Source: an uncultured Oligoflexales bacterium
GTDB taxonomy: Bacteria; Bdellovibrionota_B; Oligoflexia; Oligoflexales; JAPPIL01
Reading direction: 5' to 3'
Length of the DNA stretch: 64,000 nt
NCBI GenBank assembly: GCA_958296095.1
Contig: OY282434.1
Location: 2,076,001-2,140,000, forward strand
Position 1 is the first letter of the stretch. The number at the start of each line of letters is the position of its first letter. Shown one piece after another: positions 7,511 through 16,653 of this stretch. Below the pieces are notes generated by a model, which had not been told where the DNA came from, made no database searches, and was given only the letters and a program-made list of their open reading frames with translations. The position numbers and the translations under genes were made by a program.

Positions 7511-8704
7511 ATGACAAGACGGCGCAGTGGAGCTAGGAAGCGGCAAAAAGTCGCGCGCAACTCCCGACCCTCCTATCCACACGACAGCTTGTTCAAGAAA
7601 ATCTTCAAGCGGCCTGATTACTGTCGATCCCTGCTCAAGGTACTTCTTACCCCCAGCTTCTATGCCCTCTTTGACTGGGGACGACTGAAAATCATGGAAA
7701 GCGTGGCCACGGGCGCTAGGGGACAAGGACAGGCATAGGTTCTGATGGCAAGCTTGAACGCAATACAGGGAGGTCTGAGGGCAAGCAGCGAGCTAGCAAG
7801 CGAGCGTTACAATAGAGTCGTGCGTAGCTCCATCATCTTGGAACACAAGAGCTATCGTGACAACAACGCTATCCGCCAGATGTTGGGCTACTACAACGCC
7901 ATCGCCCAAGAATCGGGTGGCATCATTCTGCCTATCATCGTTACCTGCTGCCAGGACAAGCGGGCTGTGGTCTACTCTGACTACCTCAGCTGGGCACTGC
8001 AACAGCAGGGTGCACCCGCAGAACTGAAGCGGAAATTCAAGCGCTTGCCTAATTTCCACTGTCTGCTGGTTAACTTTCATGCCTTGTCCTATCGTCGTAT
8101 GCGGCGAGGCGGGGAGGCGGTCAGTTTAGCACTGTTCGGCATGCGCAACTAGGGCTTTAACGCAAGCGCGAGAGGTCTGAGAACAAGCCTGAGCGTAATA
8201 GCAAGAGGCCTGAGGACAAAGAGCGAGCTAGAAAGCGAGCGTTACAAAGAGCCGCGTAGCGCAGCGCGCAGCGCAGCGCGGCAGGAGAGGGGGTTTGTGT
8301 TGAGTGTGTTAATGGATTACTATGAGTGTGCCGATAAGAGTTACGGCAGGGAGGGGTTTGCGCAGGTGGAGCGCAAGCATTTTCCACGGCTGAAGGAGGA
8401 GGAGAGGTTAATGCCGACGATAGAATTTGGCTTTGACAGGGCCAAACAACAGGGCCTGCGACAAGGACTCCGCAAGGGCAAGCAACAGGGTATTGAGCAA
8501 GGTATTGAACAGGGTATCGAGCGGGGTATTGAACGGGGTATTGAACAGGGTATCGAGCGGGGTATTGAACGGGGTATCGAGCAGAAGTGCCAAGATGCCG
8601 CCACCCGCATGCTGGCACAGGGCATGTCTGATAGACAGATTCGAGATGTCCTGCAGCTCACCACAGAGGAGTTGGACAACATCAAACGCCACCTTAAGAA
8701 CTAG
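7511..8704 (+). pseudogene. Rpn/YhgA-like recombination-promoting nuclease with three in-frame repeat insertions (locus B)
   Basis: A ribosome binding site (AGGAGTAACC) precedes ATG 7511. One frame runs to 8704 and is broken only by TAG at 7736 and 8150. Native pieces are HDSLFKKIFKRPDYCRSLL (N-terminus), SSIILEHKSYRDNNAIRQML with the E-x-K (middle), and a C-terminus with many (I)EQG/ERG units followed by a helix-turn-helix-like tail. Repeat-derived peptides interrupt it: SGARKRQKVA near residue 6, LNAIQGGLRASSELASERYN at 7755-7812, and GLRTKSELESERYKE within 8153-8290. About 25 native residues, including the expected catalytic Asp, are missing at the second insertion. Module A insert lengths keep the frame, as Rickettsia palindromic elements do in their host genes. 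Without suppression only fragments are made. Confidence 0.75.
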
Positions 8705-8719
8705 CACTCGGCACTATTT

Positions 8720-9241
8720 ATGGCGCTCTCGGTAGGCAAGAGGTGGGGGTAACCGCGAGAAGGCCTGAGGGCAAGAGGCAAGTAGCACAGGCCTCCGTTG
8801 TCTTGGCACGGCACAGACCTGCCGAGAAACTCGACCTGAGCATGTATAAGCACATACTTTTATCTAAAAGCATAATCTAACGGCAATATGGCAATATCTG
8901 TGGTCGAGTTTTCGCACGGTCTTGCCGTGCCGTTCATGAAGCTCTCGGTGAGCAAGCCTGAATGCGATAGCAAGAGGTCCGAGGGCAAGGAGCGAGCTAG
9001 GAAGCGAGCGTTACAAAGAGCAGCGCGCCACGGCGCTCTCGGTGAGCAAGAGGTGTGGGCAACCGCCGAGAGACTTGGGCGCAAGCAGAGGGGGCGCGCA
9101 GAGTGGCCTGAGAACATGCAGCGAGTGGAGCGAGAAAGCGGCAAAAAGTCCAGCGAGCGTAGCGAGCGAGAAAGCGGCAAACAGTCTCGTAAGGCGAGCG
9201 TTACAAAAAAGCCGCGTAGCGTAGCGCAACGCGCACAGCGC
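8720..9241 (-). repeat. Module A/B repeats in minus orientation
   Basis: One complete module B hairpin (8805-8931) is followed by module A cores near 8996, 9130 and 9170. The block abuts the stop codon of the chorismate mutase gene. It contains no gene, although arginine-rich frames run through it. Confidence 0.85.
8805..8931 (-). repeat. Module B hairpin element, copy 4
   Basis: This is the reverse orientation of the copy 2 type: GGCACGGCA/TGCCGTGCC outer arms, AACTCGACC/GGTCGAGTT inner arms, and the CTTTTATCTAAAAG apical hairpin. It shows that the same sequence class is mobile or copied outside the tandem unit at 1.4-2.2 kb. Confidence 0.8.
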
Positions 9242-9514
9242 TCAAGTTTCTTCCTGCTGGGCACGGGAGGCATAGTCGATCAGCAGCGCGGTGAGATTGC
9301 ACACCAGTGCTTGGGGTAATTGCAAGGCCTGTCCGGTACGCAAGTTTTGTTGCAGGATGAGGTTTTCGACGGCACTGTCAGTGATGGCAGTGTGTTGCTG
9401 GCGCTTGTGTCGTCCCACATGGCGGGCAAGTTGCAGGCGCTCAGCGACTAGGCCAAGAAGCCGTGTGTCGATGGTGGCAATTTTTTGCCTGAGCGTGGCG
9501 AGACTGTCGTTCAC
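9242..9514 (-). CDS. Chorismate mutase, AroQ type
   Basis: This is a 90-residue all-helical protein. LRQKIATIDTRLLGLVAERL (about residues 5-25) is the AroQ first helix with its substrate-binding Arg, and LARHVGRHKRQQ supplies the following Arg/Lys positions. AroQ mutases convert chorismate to prephenate for phenylalanine and tyrosine synthesis. I choose the GTG at 9514 because it overlaps the stop of the aminomutase gene (GTGA). A frame from ATG 9532 exists but would overlap more. Repeat DNA begins right after the stop. Confidence 0.8.
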   Translation of the reverse strand: MNDSLATLRQKIATIDTRLLGLVAERLQLARHVGRHKRQQHTAITDSAVENLILQQNLRTGQALQLPQALVCNLTALLIDYASRAQQEET

Positions 9515-10656
9515 GCTAACTGTTCCCGCCACAGTTCGCCGTGCATGTTTTCAACCACCGCGCTGTGGCTATCGTGCTGGAGCAAATACTGGTGTTGCAG
9601 AGGAATCTTGCCCGCGGCAGTGTCGAGCATGTAGCGCGGCAAAGCCAAGCCACTGACACGCCCCTGCAGAGCACGCATAATATGCAAGCCGACACTGAGC
9701 GGCAGCCGCAAGTGTTGTGTGCCGCTGACTAGATGCGGGTGGAACAGGTAATAGGGTCTGATTCTCGCCCGGACCAGGGCACGCAACAGTTGCTCCATTT
9801 TGCTGACGCTATCGTTGACACCTTTGAGTAGCACAGTTTGGTTGCCGATAGGGATACCGTGCTGCAGCAGAATTGACACGGCCTGGCAAGCTTCAGGGGT
9901 CAGTTCCTGCACGCAGTTGAAGTGCGTGTTGATCCACAGCGGGTGATACTTGGCTAAAATCTGTGCCAGTGCGGTGGTTAGGCGATAGGGCAGCGTGACA
10001 GGTGTGCGGGTGCCGATGCGAATTATTTCAACATGAGGAATGGCACGCACCTGTTGCAGCAGGTTGTCGAGGGCATGATCGCTAGCGATGAGCGGATCGC
10101 CGCCGGTTAGCAGCACGTCTTTGATACGGGAGTTGGCACGGATATAAGCGAGGCCGCGCTTGATAATGGTGCGGTTGAAGTGCAAGCCCTGTTCCGCGTC
10201 ACGGCGTTTGCGGAAACAAAAGCGGCAGTAGATGGGGCAGAGTTGAGCTACGCAGAAGGCGACGCGATCGGGGTAGACATGCACGACTTCGGGGACCGGG
10301 GAGTGAGGTTTTTCGTGCAGCGGGTCGGCTTGCCCCGTGCGGTCGTGCAGTTCTTGTTGTCGGGGCAGCAGTTGTAAGCGCACAGGGCAAGGCTTGTCGT
10401 GCGTCGTGCGCATCAAGCCCATCGCGTAGGGAGTGATGGCGACGTTGAACAAGCGGGCAAGTGTCTTGTCGGCGAAGGCAGTACGTTCGTCGTCGTCAAG
10501 CGTGACGAAGCGTGCGGCTGCGGTGCTGGTGGTGATTTGGTTTTTCATCTGCCAGCGCCAATCGCAAAATCTCTGCGGCGCGACACCGATCTTACTTGCA
10601 GTTGCGACGCTGAGTGAATCTTTGTTAAGCACGAAACGCCGGAAGTCTTGTAGCAC
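9511..10656 (-). CDS. KamA-family radical SAM aminomutase (lysine 2,3-aminomutase-like)
   Basis: The 381-residue protein has the radical SAM cluster motif CPIYCRFCFRK (C-x3-C-x2-C) at about residue 140, preceded by VVHVYPDRVAFCVAQ as in KamA and EpmB. LLTGGDPL and GIPIGNQTVLLKGVND follow at family positions. KamA enzymes move the alpha-amino group of lysine to the beta carbon using SAM and PLP. The short EpmB subgroup makes beta-lysine for elongation factor P; the length falls between the two, so the substrate is open. It is coupled to chorismate mutase downstream and divergent from maf. Confidence 0.85.
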   Translation of the reverse strand: MLQDFRRFVLNKDSLSVATASKIGVAPQRFCDWRWQMKNQITTSTAAARFVTLDDDERTAFADKTLARLFNVAITPYAMGLMRTTHDKPCPVRLQLLPRQQELHDRTGQADPLHEKPHSPVPEVVHVYPDRVAFCVAQLCPIYCRFCFRKRRDAEQGLHFNRTIIKRGLAYIRANSRIKDVLLTGGDPLIASDHALDNLLQQVRAIPHVEIIRIGTRTPVTLPYRLTTALAQILAKYHPLWINTHFNCVQELTPEACQAVSILLQHGIPIGNQTVLLKGVNDSVSKMEQLLRALVRARIRPYYLFHPHLVSGTQHLRLPLSVGLHIMRALQGRVSGLALPRYMLDTAAGKIPLQHQYLLQHDSHSAVVENMHGELWREQLA

Positions 10657-10671
10657 TGCTGGGATGCATCC

Positions 10672-11295
10672 GTGTTAATTGAAAAACTTATCCTAGCCTC
10701 CGCCTCACCCTATCGAGCTGGGCTGCTAAAATCAACAGGCGTGCACTTCGAGACGGTTGTCTCTGGAGTGGATGAGAGCAACATTACGCCGCCCACTCCG
10801 CTGGCCACGGCACAGCAGCGCGCGGTGGCCAAAGCTACGGCAGTAGGACGTGAACACCCGACAGCACTGGTCATTGGCTGCGATCAGGTGCTCGACCTCG
10901 ACGGGGAGCTGCTCAGCAAAGCGACCACGGCTGAGCAGGTGCGGAGGCATTTACTTCTGCTGCAAGGACGCGAGCATGTCTTGCACTCTGCTTTCTGTCT
11001 CTACTACCACGCCCATAGGCATCCCTTGCTGCACGCCCAGGTGGTGACGGCCAGGTTGCACATGCGGGCGCTGACGGCGGCGGAGATTGACGGCTACGTA
11101 GAACGGGGTGAATGGTCGGCAACGGTCGGCTGTTATCGCTACGAAGTCGCGGGAGTCAATCTGTTCACCAGCATCGAGGGCACAGAAGACAACATCGCCG
11201 CGCTGCCCCGCTTGCCTTTGCTGCACCAGCTCCGCGGTGTCGGTATTAACCCTCTGCTCAAGCCTGCACCGCCGTGGGAATTCAGGCGGGGATGA
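10672..11295 (+). CDS. maf: Maf-like nucleotide pyrophosphatase
   Basis: LILASASPYRAGLLKSTGVHF at the N-terminus is the Maf signature (S-x-S-x-x-R). DQVL (about residue 71), SKA and the GCYRYEVAG/IEGTEDNI region are the later active-site motifs. Maf proteins hydrolyse non-canonical or canonical nucleoside triphosphates to monophosphates and affect septum formation. At 207 residues it has the normal family length. It starts at GTG 10672, 15 bp from the divergent aminomutase start, so the two promoters must overlap the genes. Confidence 0.88.
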   Translation: MLIEKLILASASPYRAGLLKSTGVHFETVVSGVDESNITPPTPLATAQQRAVAKATAVGREHPTALVIGCDQVLDLDGELLSKATTAEQVRRHLLLLQGREHVLHSAFCLYYHAHRHPLLHAQVVTARLHMRALTAAEIDGYVERGEWSATVGCYRYEVAGVNLFTSIEGTEDNIAALPRLPLLHQLRGVGINPLLKPAPPWEFRRG

Positions 11296-11553
11296 TGCTT
11301 GCATCACGCACGTTTTTGCCTACCCAGTGGCACAGTGGCGATCTCCTCCTCCAGCTAAGGCACGGCACAGGGCTGTCATTTAGCCTTGCGGAAACATGTT
11401 AGCCCAACCAAGCGATGTCCGTAAACTAGTGCAATTGCAATATATAAGTCTTTCTGTTCATTTCAACGTGAGTTTAATTGTATTTTTTGGTAAAGTGCCC
11501 CGCTCTTGTGCCGAGATTAGGACTGATGCAGGATTTTGGAAATGAGGTTAGCT

Positions 11554-12276
11554 ATGCAACTTAGGACACTGGTAGTGCTGGTCATCTTCTTGCTCTCGGT
11601 TGCGGCAACGCCAGAGGACTTGTGTCGCAAATACGAGGGAGCATATATTTCCTACTACCAGCATGTTTTCTTGGTTAAAGAGTGTCAACGGCATGCTGTC
11701 AGTTCGCAGGAGAAAATTAACGCCCTGACCAGCAGCGGGACAAATCTCCAAGCAGTTGGAGCTGAGGTCATACGCAGCATTCCCCTTGCCGATGCCCGCG
11801 AGCAGAAAAAACAAAAAACAACATCGCCACAAAAGCTCTGTCGTTCGCTGCAAGGACACTATATTACCCACTCGTTCGTCGATATTTACTACGTGGATAA
11901 CTGCCAGAAACACCTATTCCCTAACTGGGAGGCCTACCAACAACATTTGCGCAGTGGGAGCAAGCCAGCAGGTGCAAGCCTCACTTCCGTCAGCTGGCAG
12001 GAGTTCAAAGCCATCAAAACAGGTAAAGACATGCCGTTTAGGCAAAGAGAGGCCGCGCCTCCCGCGGTTGACGTAATTCCTATTGACGAAGCTTGCCGAG
12101 AACTGGAAGGCAAGTACGCGAGCTACTACTCAAAGGTCTACCACATCAAAAACTGCCATCGCCACCTAGTGCCAGAAAGCGCCGTCCGCAGTGGCAAACT
12201 AGACATCAGCCGCGAGCTCACCTCCGAGCAGTGGCTATCGCTTCCTGCCGCCGCCCCAACAAAAACTACGGACTGA
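11554..12276 (+). CDS. Secreted protein with three copies of a Cys-containing repeat
   Basis: ATG 11554 has GAGG ten bases upstream; ATG 11542 is an alternative. The first ~20 residues are a signal peptide (VVLVIFLLSVAA). The mature protein contains three related units at about residues 22-55, 97-130 and 183-216: LCRKYEGAYISYYQHVFLV, LCRSLQGHYITHSFVDIYYV and ACRELEGKYASYYSKVYHI. Each is followed by x2-4-C-x-[RK]-H. The pattern C-R-x4-G-x-Y-x7-9-[VI]-Y/F-x4-C-x-[RK]-H suggests a small disulfide-bonded module repeated in the periplasm or outside the cell. I do not recognise the family. The 11296-11553 intergenic region is AT-rich and holds its likely promoter. Confidence 0.75.
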   Translation: MQLRTLVVLVIFLLSVAATPEDLCRKYEGAYISYYQHVFLVKECQRHAVSSQEKINALTSSGTNLQAVGAEVIRSIPLADAREQKKQKTTSPQKLCRSLQGHYITHSFVDIYYVDNCQKHLFPNWEAYQQHLRSGSKPAGASLTSVSWQEFKAIKTGKDMPFRQREAAPPAVDVIPIDEACRELEGKYASYYSKVYHIKNCHRHLVPESAVRSGKLDISRELTSEQWLSLPAAAPTKTTD

Positions 12277-12302
12277 GCCGCGCGCAGCTACGCGGCGGGA
12301 CC

Positions 12303-12330
12303 GCCTCAGGTGCGAGGCGCGTTTTGTTTT
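12303..12330 (+). terminator. Possible rho-independent terminator
   Basis: A short hairpin, GCCTC and GAGGC, is followed by GCGTTTTGTTTTC. It would end transcription of the secreted protein gene and overlaps the 3' end of the convergent dehydrogenase gene. The stem is short, so the call is weak. Confidence 0.4.
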
Positions 12331-14270
12331 CTGTATTGCAACACACCGCCATGAAAGAGCGGAAAACCCCAGCCAAGCACCGAGGCGATGTTGGCATCGT
12401 CGGCATTTTGCACTATGCCTTCGTCAAGACAACGCTGTGCCTCATCGGCTTGCACATCCAACAGGCGCTGTGCCATCGTTGCCACTGACAGAGGTTGTGT
12501 TGCCGGTGGAAACAAGTCCCGCACACCTGACCACAGCTGTTTGCCTTTGTGGTGGTAATCGTAAAAACCCCGCCCGCTTTTTTTGCCACTGCGATCGTGC
12601 TGTTCCAGCATGACGGTAATTACCTCTTGGGCTGCGGCTGGCACTTCTGCACCATCACCTCGTGTCTGGGCAAAAATCTGCTGCACGAGGCTCAGGCTGA
12701 GCTCGTCGGTCAAGGCTAGTGGCGCAACAGGCATGCCCGCGCGACGCCCCGCATGCTCGATCATCACCGCATCCTGACCTTCCCGCAACAAGGCCAGGCC
12801 TGCACACAGATAGGTCATGAACACCCGACTAGTGTAAAAATAACGAGCATCGTTGACGAGAACAGGCACTTTTTGCAATTTCGCCACATACGCAAAAGCG
12901 CAATCAATCACCGCCGCATCGGTCTCCTTGCCCTTGATAATCTCCACCAACTGCATTTTTTCAACCGGCGAAAAGAAATGCAGCCCGATAAAATTATGCG
13001 GTCTGGTGCTATAGGCTGCCAACGAAGTTATCGGCAGGGTGGAAGTGTTGGAGGCAAACACAGATCGCGCAGACAGCAGGGGCTCAATGCGAGTAATCAA
13101 ATCTTTCTTGAGGGCACGATCCTCATAAACAGCTTCAATAACCATATCGCAATCAGCCAAGCTCTCGTGCTCGGTCGTGCAGGTGAGTCTTGCCAATACC
13201 TCCTGTGCCGCGGCCGCGGTTATTTTTTTTCTTTCCTGCTGCCGTTGGAGATAACTTTCCGCACGTCGCCGTGCCGCACCCGCGAGTTCGGCCTCGCGAT
13301 CGATCACGACCACCCGACAACCAGCTAAGGCCGAGACCAGCGCGATGCCGGCCCCCATCATGCCCGCACCGATGACCCCGACGCGCTGGGTTGCAGGTGC
13401 TGGCCTTGCCACCGCCCGCTGCATGATTTGTGGCCGAATGATGCCTTGCATCGTGATGATGTTGCGAGTGGCAGGCGCGCGCAGCAGGCGTTGCCAGTGA
13501 TACAAGTCGTTGGCCACGGCTGAATCAAAATCCAAGCGTGTGCCTTCATAGAGACAGCTGGCGATCGTATCGTAAACAGGATAGTGCCCGCCTGTTTTTT
13601 TGAAAATCATCGCGGGGGTAGCCATCCACATTTTGGTTATGGTGAAATCATCAGGACTTGCCTGTGGCCATCTGAATTCGCGCCGATCCCAAGGCTGATG
13701 GGCATTCTCGCCCAGCTGCAGGGCTAACTCTTTCGCCCGCGGCAACAGTTCGTCCTGTGTCTCGACCCGCGTATGGCACAGTCCCAGCATTGCGGCAGTT
13801 GCGGTCCTGCCGCTCGTCAAAAAGCTCAGGGCCGGCTCAATGCCACTCAGCCGTGCCAATCGCTGTACTGCCCCATGTGCAGGCAACAAGCCAAAATTAA
13901 CTTCGGGAAAACCAACCTGCACCTCAGGCAAAGCAACGCGAGCATGGGCGGCGAGCACAACTTCTAAACCAATGCCCTGCACCGCGTGCGGCAAGGTGGC
14001 GAGCAGGGGACGATCGAGCATCTCAAGCGTGCGCAGACTGCGGGCAAAGCGCGCACTGAGCGCAAAAACCTCTTCGCTGAGCAGCAACTTAACATCAAAG
14101 GCGGCGGGAGAAATTTTACCAGTCACGGTAACGATCACCGCGGCGACATCGCTGGCGACGGCATCCTGCACCGCCTGCTCAAAGCGCGCCACGAACTTCT
14201 CCTCAAAGCGCGGACTTGCGAGCACGAGGTGGCCAAAATTATCCGCGCTGGTAAAACTTACCTCAGTCAT
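12306..14270 (-). CDS. Multifunctional beta-oxidation protein (enoyl-CoA hydratase / 3-hydroxyacyl-CoA dehydrogenase)
   Basis: The 654-residue protein is the FadJ/FadB type. Residues ~1-190 form a crotonase domain (VQGIGLEVVLAAHARVALPE, QVGFPEVNFGLLPAHG with the catalytic Glu region). Residues ~300-480 are the NAD-binding 3-hydroxyacyl-CoA dehydrogenase domain (VGVIGAGMMGAGIALVSALAG; NTSTLPI; FIGLHFFSPVEKMQLVEII). The C-terminal dehydrogenase domains follow. It hydrates enoyl-CoA and oxidises the 3-hydroxyacyl-CoA to 3-ketoacyl-CoA. I choose ATG 14270, four bases after the thiolase stop, rather than TTG 14288. It is the last gene of a CaiB-thiolase-dehydrogenase operon. Confidence 0.9.
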   Translation of the reverse strand: MTEVSFTSADNFGHLVLASPRFEEKFVARFEQAVQDAVASDVAAVIVTVTGKISPAAFDVKLLLSEEVFALSARFARSLRTLEMLDRPLLATLPHAVQGIGLEVVLAAHARVALPEVQVGFPEVNFGLLPAHGAVQRLARLSGIEPALSFLTSGRTATAAMLGLCHTRVETQDELLPRAKELALQLGENAHQPWDRREFRWPQASPDDFTITKMWMATPAMIFKKTGGHYPVYDTIASCLYEGTRLDFDSAVANDLYHWQRLLRAPATRNIITMQGIIRPQIMQRAVARPAPATQRVGVIGAGMMGAGIALVSALAGCRVVVIDREAELAGAARRRAESYLQRQQERKKITAAAAQEVLARLTCTTEHESLADCDMVIEAVYEDRALKKDLITRIEPLLSARSVFASNTSTLPITSLAAYSTRPHNFIGLHFFSPVEKMQLVEIIKGKETDAAVIDCAFAYVAKLQKVPVLVNDARYFYTSRVFMTYLCAGLALLREGQDAVMIEHAGRRAGMPVAPLALTDELSLSLVQQIFAQTRGDGAEVPAAAQEVITVMLEQHDRSGKKSGRGFYDYHHKGKQLWSGVRDLFPPATQPLSVATMAQRLLDVQADEAQRCLDEGIVQNADDANIASVLGWGFPLFHGGVLQYRKQNAPRT

Positions 14271-14274
14271 GTTG

Positions 14275-15486
14275 CTAAACCCTTTCAATCACAGTGGTTG
14301 TTGCCATGCCGGCCCCCGCACAAAAAGTTGCCAGGCCGCGGCGCAAATCCCGCCGCTCAAGCTCATCGAGCAACGTGCCCAGCACCATCACGCCCGTCGC
14401 ACCGAGTGGGTGTCCCATGGCAATCGCACCGCCGTTGACATTTAGATGCTGTGCGTCAATTCCTGTCGTAGACAAGTATTGCAAGGCGACGGCGGCAAAG
14501 GCTTCGTTAACTTCAAACAGATCTATGTCCTTAAGACTTAAGTTGACCGTTGCCAAGGCTTTGCTGGTCGCGGCAGGATTGCCTGTCAACATAATCGTCG
14601 GTTCAGAGCCAACCGATGCACTGCTGATAATACGTGCCCGTGCTCGTAAGCCTAGTTTTTTGCCAATGCTGGCATTGCCCAGCAACATTAGCGCAGCACC
14701 ATCGACGATGGCCGAAGAATTGCCGGGATGATGCAGGTGCGCGATTTTTTCCAATTGCGGGTAGCGAGAGCAGGCTACGGCATCAAAGCCAAGTTTACCG
14801 ATGCCGATGAACGATGGCTTGAGCTTGCCGATCTCTTCAGGATTGCAATCAGGACGAATCATCTCGTCACGATCGAGCAGCAGCTTGCCATTGCCGTCCT
14901 GCACGGGAATCAACGAACGCTGGAAAAATCCCGCCCTGCTTGCCTGATGTGCCTTATGATGTGACGCGGCGGCAAACTCATCGAGCTGGCGGCGGGTGAA
15001 ACCTGCCAGGGAGGCAATTATATCGGCGGAGATACCCTGTGGCACGAAGGAGAGCTTGCGATTGACTTCGGGATCGATATACCACGCCCCGCCGTCGGTG
15101 GCGATGGGCATACGTGACATCGATTCAACCCCGCCCGCGACGATGGCCTCGCCCCAACCCGCAGCGATTTTGGCGGCAGCAATGTTGCATGCCTCAAGTC
15201 CTGAGGCACAAAAACGATTGAGGGTGACACCAGGAGTGCTCTCGTGCCAATCACTGAACAGTACCGCAATGCGGGCGATATTCGCCCCTTGATCGCCGCA
15301 CGCGGTAACACAACCGATGATGACATCATCGACACAACTCGTATCAAGCTGGTTGCGCTGTTGCAGGGCGGTGAGTAGAACTTGCAACAATTGCACAGGC
15401 TTAACGCGATACAAAGCCCCGCTGCGTTTGCCGCGTCCTCTGGGGGTGCGCACCCAGTCGTAGATATATACTTCGTTACACTGCAT
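14275..15486 (-). CDS. Acetyl-CoA acyltransferase (thiolase)
   Basis: The start is ATG 15486, with AGGAGG eight bases upstream, within the end of the CaiB gene. The family active sites are visible: nucleophile Cys in NRFCASGLEA (about residue 90), the His region GGAIAMGHPLGATG, and the second Cys in FCAGAGMATTTVIE. It cleaves 3-ketoacyl-CoA with CoA to acetyl-CoA and a shortened acyl-CoA. The following gene supplies the two preceding beta-oxidation steps, so the pair resembles FadI-FadJ. Length (403 residues) is normal. Confidence 0.9.
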   Translation of the reverse strand: MQCNEVYIYDWVRTPRGRGKRSGALYRVKPVQLLQVLLTALQQRNQLDTSCVDDVIIGCVTACGDQGANIARIAVLFSDWHESTPGVTLNRFCASGLEACNIAAAKIAAGWGEAIVAGGVESMSRMPIATDGGAWYIDPEVNRKLSFVPQGISADIIASLAGFTRRQLDEFAAASHHKAHQASRAGFFQRSLIPVQDGNGKLLLDRDEMIRPDCNPEEIGKLKPSFIGIGKLGFDAVACSRYPQLEKIAHLHHPGNSSAIVDGAALMLLGNASIGKKLGLRARARIISSASVGSEPTIMLTGNPAATSKALATVNLSLKDIDLFEVNEAFAAVALQYLSTTGIDAQHLNVNGGAIAMGHPLGATGVMVLGTLLDELERRDLRRGLATFCAGAGMATTTVIERV

Positions 15487-16591
15487 GTGTTCCTCCTGTG
15501 TGTGCGTAGCGGGGGGTAAAGGTCGAATACTTGATGGGGTGAGCAACTTGCGGCTGGGTATTGCCTTGCCCATCGGGGACCGCAACAATCATCTCCCGTG
15601 CTTGGCAGTGCGGATGCGCGACAAGCTCGCCACTGTTCAGACACGGCTCGACGCAACAGTCCTTGGTGGCGAAAACATTTTGCCAGGCAGCGAGGGTGTT
15701 GGCTTTAATTTTCTCAGCAATTATTTTCTTGAGCTGCACATTGTCGTCAGTAGCAGGCAAGTCGAGGGTTGCCGCGAAAATTTGGCGAAACTGCGGCTCG
15801 ATGGCAGCAACACTTAACCAACGTCCGTCGCTAGTTTGGTAATGCTGGTAGAAAGGGTCACCGCCGTTCAACAACTCGCCATCGGGTTGGTGCAACTTGC
15901 CTGTAGTGAGGTACGCAGATAGGGGCGCGGCCGCAAGCGCAATCGTAGTATCGAGCAAGGACACGTCGATGTACTGCCCTTCACCGTGGCGTTGCCGATG
16001 CAGCAGGGCGGTGAGAATGGCTACCGCGGCGTAGAGCGAGCCTGCACAGATGTCGGCAACCTGCACCCCATGGAGGGCCGGCATGGCGGTGCGACTGCCG
16101 AGTGCTCCGATCGCACTGAGGGCGAGGAAATTAATGTCGTGCCCCGCCCGACGTGCATACGAACCTGTCTGTCCATAACCGCTGAGTGCACAGTAGATAA
16201 GGTCAGGCTTGTCGCGGCGCAAGGTTGCGTAGTCAAACCCTAGTCGTGCCATCACGCCCGGTCGAAATCCTTCGAGCAAAACATCGCAAGCGGCCACCTG
16301 CTGGCGGGCAATCTCTCGATCGTGGCGATCCTTGAGGTCAAGTTTAATAATTTTCTTGTTGCGGTTCAGCACTTGATACCAAGCTGAACTATTCCCGACA
16401 CGAGGGGACATCTCCTTGAGCAGATCGGGGCGGTGCTTGGCCTCAATCTTGGTGACCTCTGCGCCGAGATCGGCGAGCAGCATAGCAGTGTAGCAGCCTG
16501 GCAACAGCGTGGAAAAATCGAGAACCTTCAGCTCACCCAAGGGAGCAGACATGTAAGCACCTGTGTCTTGAGGCGGGCGTGGTTTTAGCAT
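15476..16591 (-). CDS. CaiB/BaiF family CoA-transferase or alpha-methylacyl-CoA racemase
   Basis: VLDFSTLLPGCYTAMLLADLG near residue 25 and KLDLKDRHDREIARQQVAACDVLLEGFRPGVMARLG are typical of class III CoA-transferases. The conserved Asp after HDINFLALSG-type sequence is present (GHDINFLALSAIGALG, about residue 150). Members move CoA between acids or epimerise 2-methylacyl-CoA. Grouping with thiolase and FadJ-like genes favours the racemase role in branched fatty acid breakdown, but the sequence alone does not decide. ATG 16591 has GAAGGG upstream; ATG 16552 is an alternative. The stop overlaps the thiolase start by 11 bases. Confidence 0.85.
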   Translation of the reverse strand: MLKPRPPQDTGAYMSAPLGELKVLDFSTLLPGCYTAMLLADLGAEVTKIEAKHRPDLLKEMSPRVGNSSAWYQVLNRNKKIIKLDLKDRHDREIARQQVAACDVLLEGFRPGVMARLGFDYATLRRDKPDLIYCALSGYGQTGSYARRAGHDINFLALSAIGALGSRTAMPALHGVQVADICAGSLYAAVAILTALLHRQRHGEGQYIDVSLLDTTIALAAAPLSAYLTTGKLHQPDGELLNGGDPFYQHYQTSDGRWLSVAAIEPQFRQIFAATLDLPATDDNVQLKKIIAEKIKANTLAAWQNVFATKDCCVEPCLNSGELVAHPHCQAREMIVAVPDGQGNTQPQVAHPIKYSTFTPRYAHTGGTHAV

Positions 16592-16653
16592 TTTCTTGCA
16601 CCCTTCACAACGTTAATGTATTAGTCGCCCGAACTGCACAGAAAATCAACGCC

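Noticed and set aside
7736-8152. Recoding of TAG as a sense codon
   Set aside because: Several ordinary genes here end in TAG (gyrA, the thiolase, the FAD oxidoreductase), so general reassignment is unlikely; local read-through remains possible.
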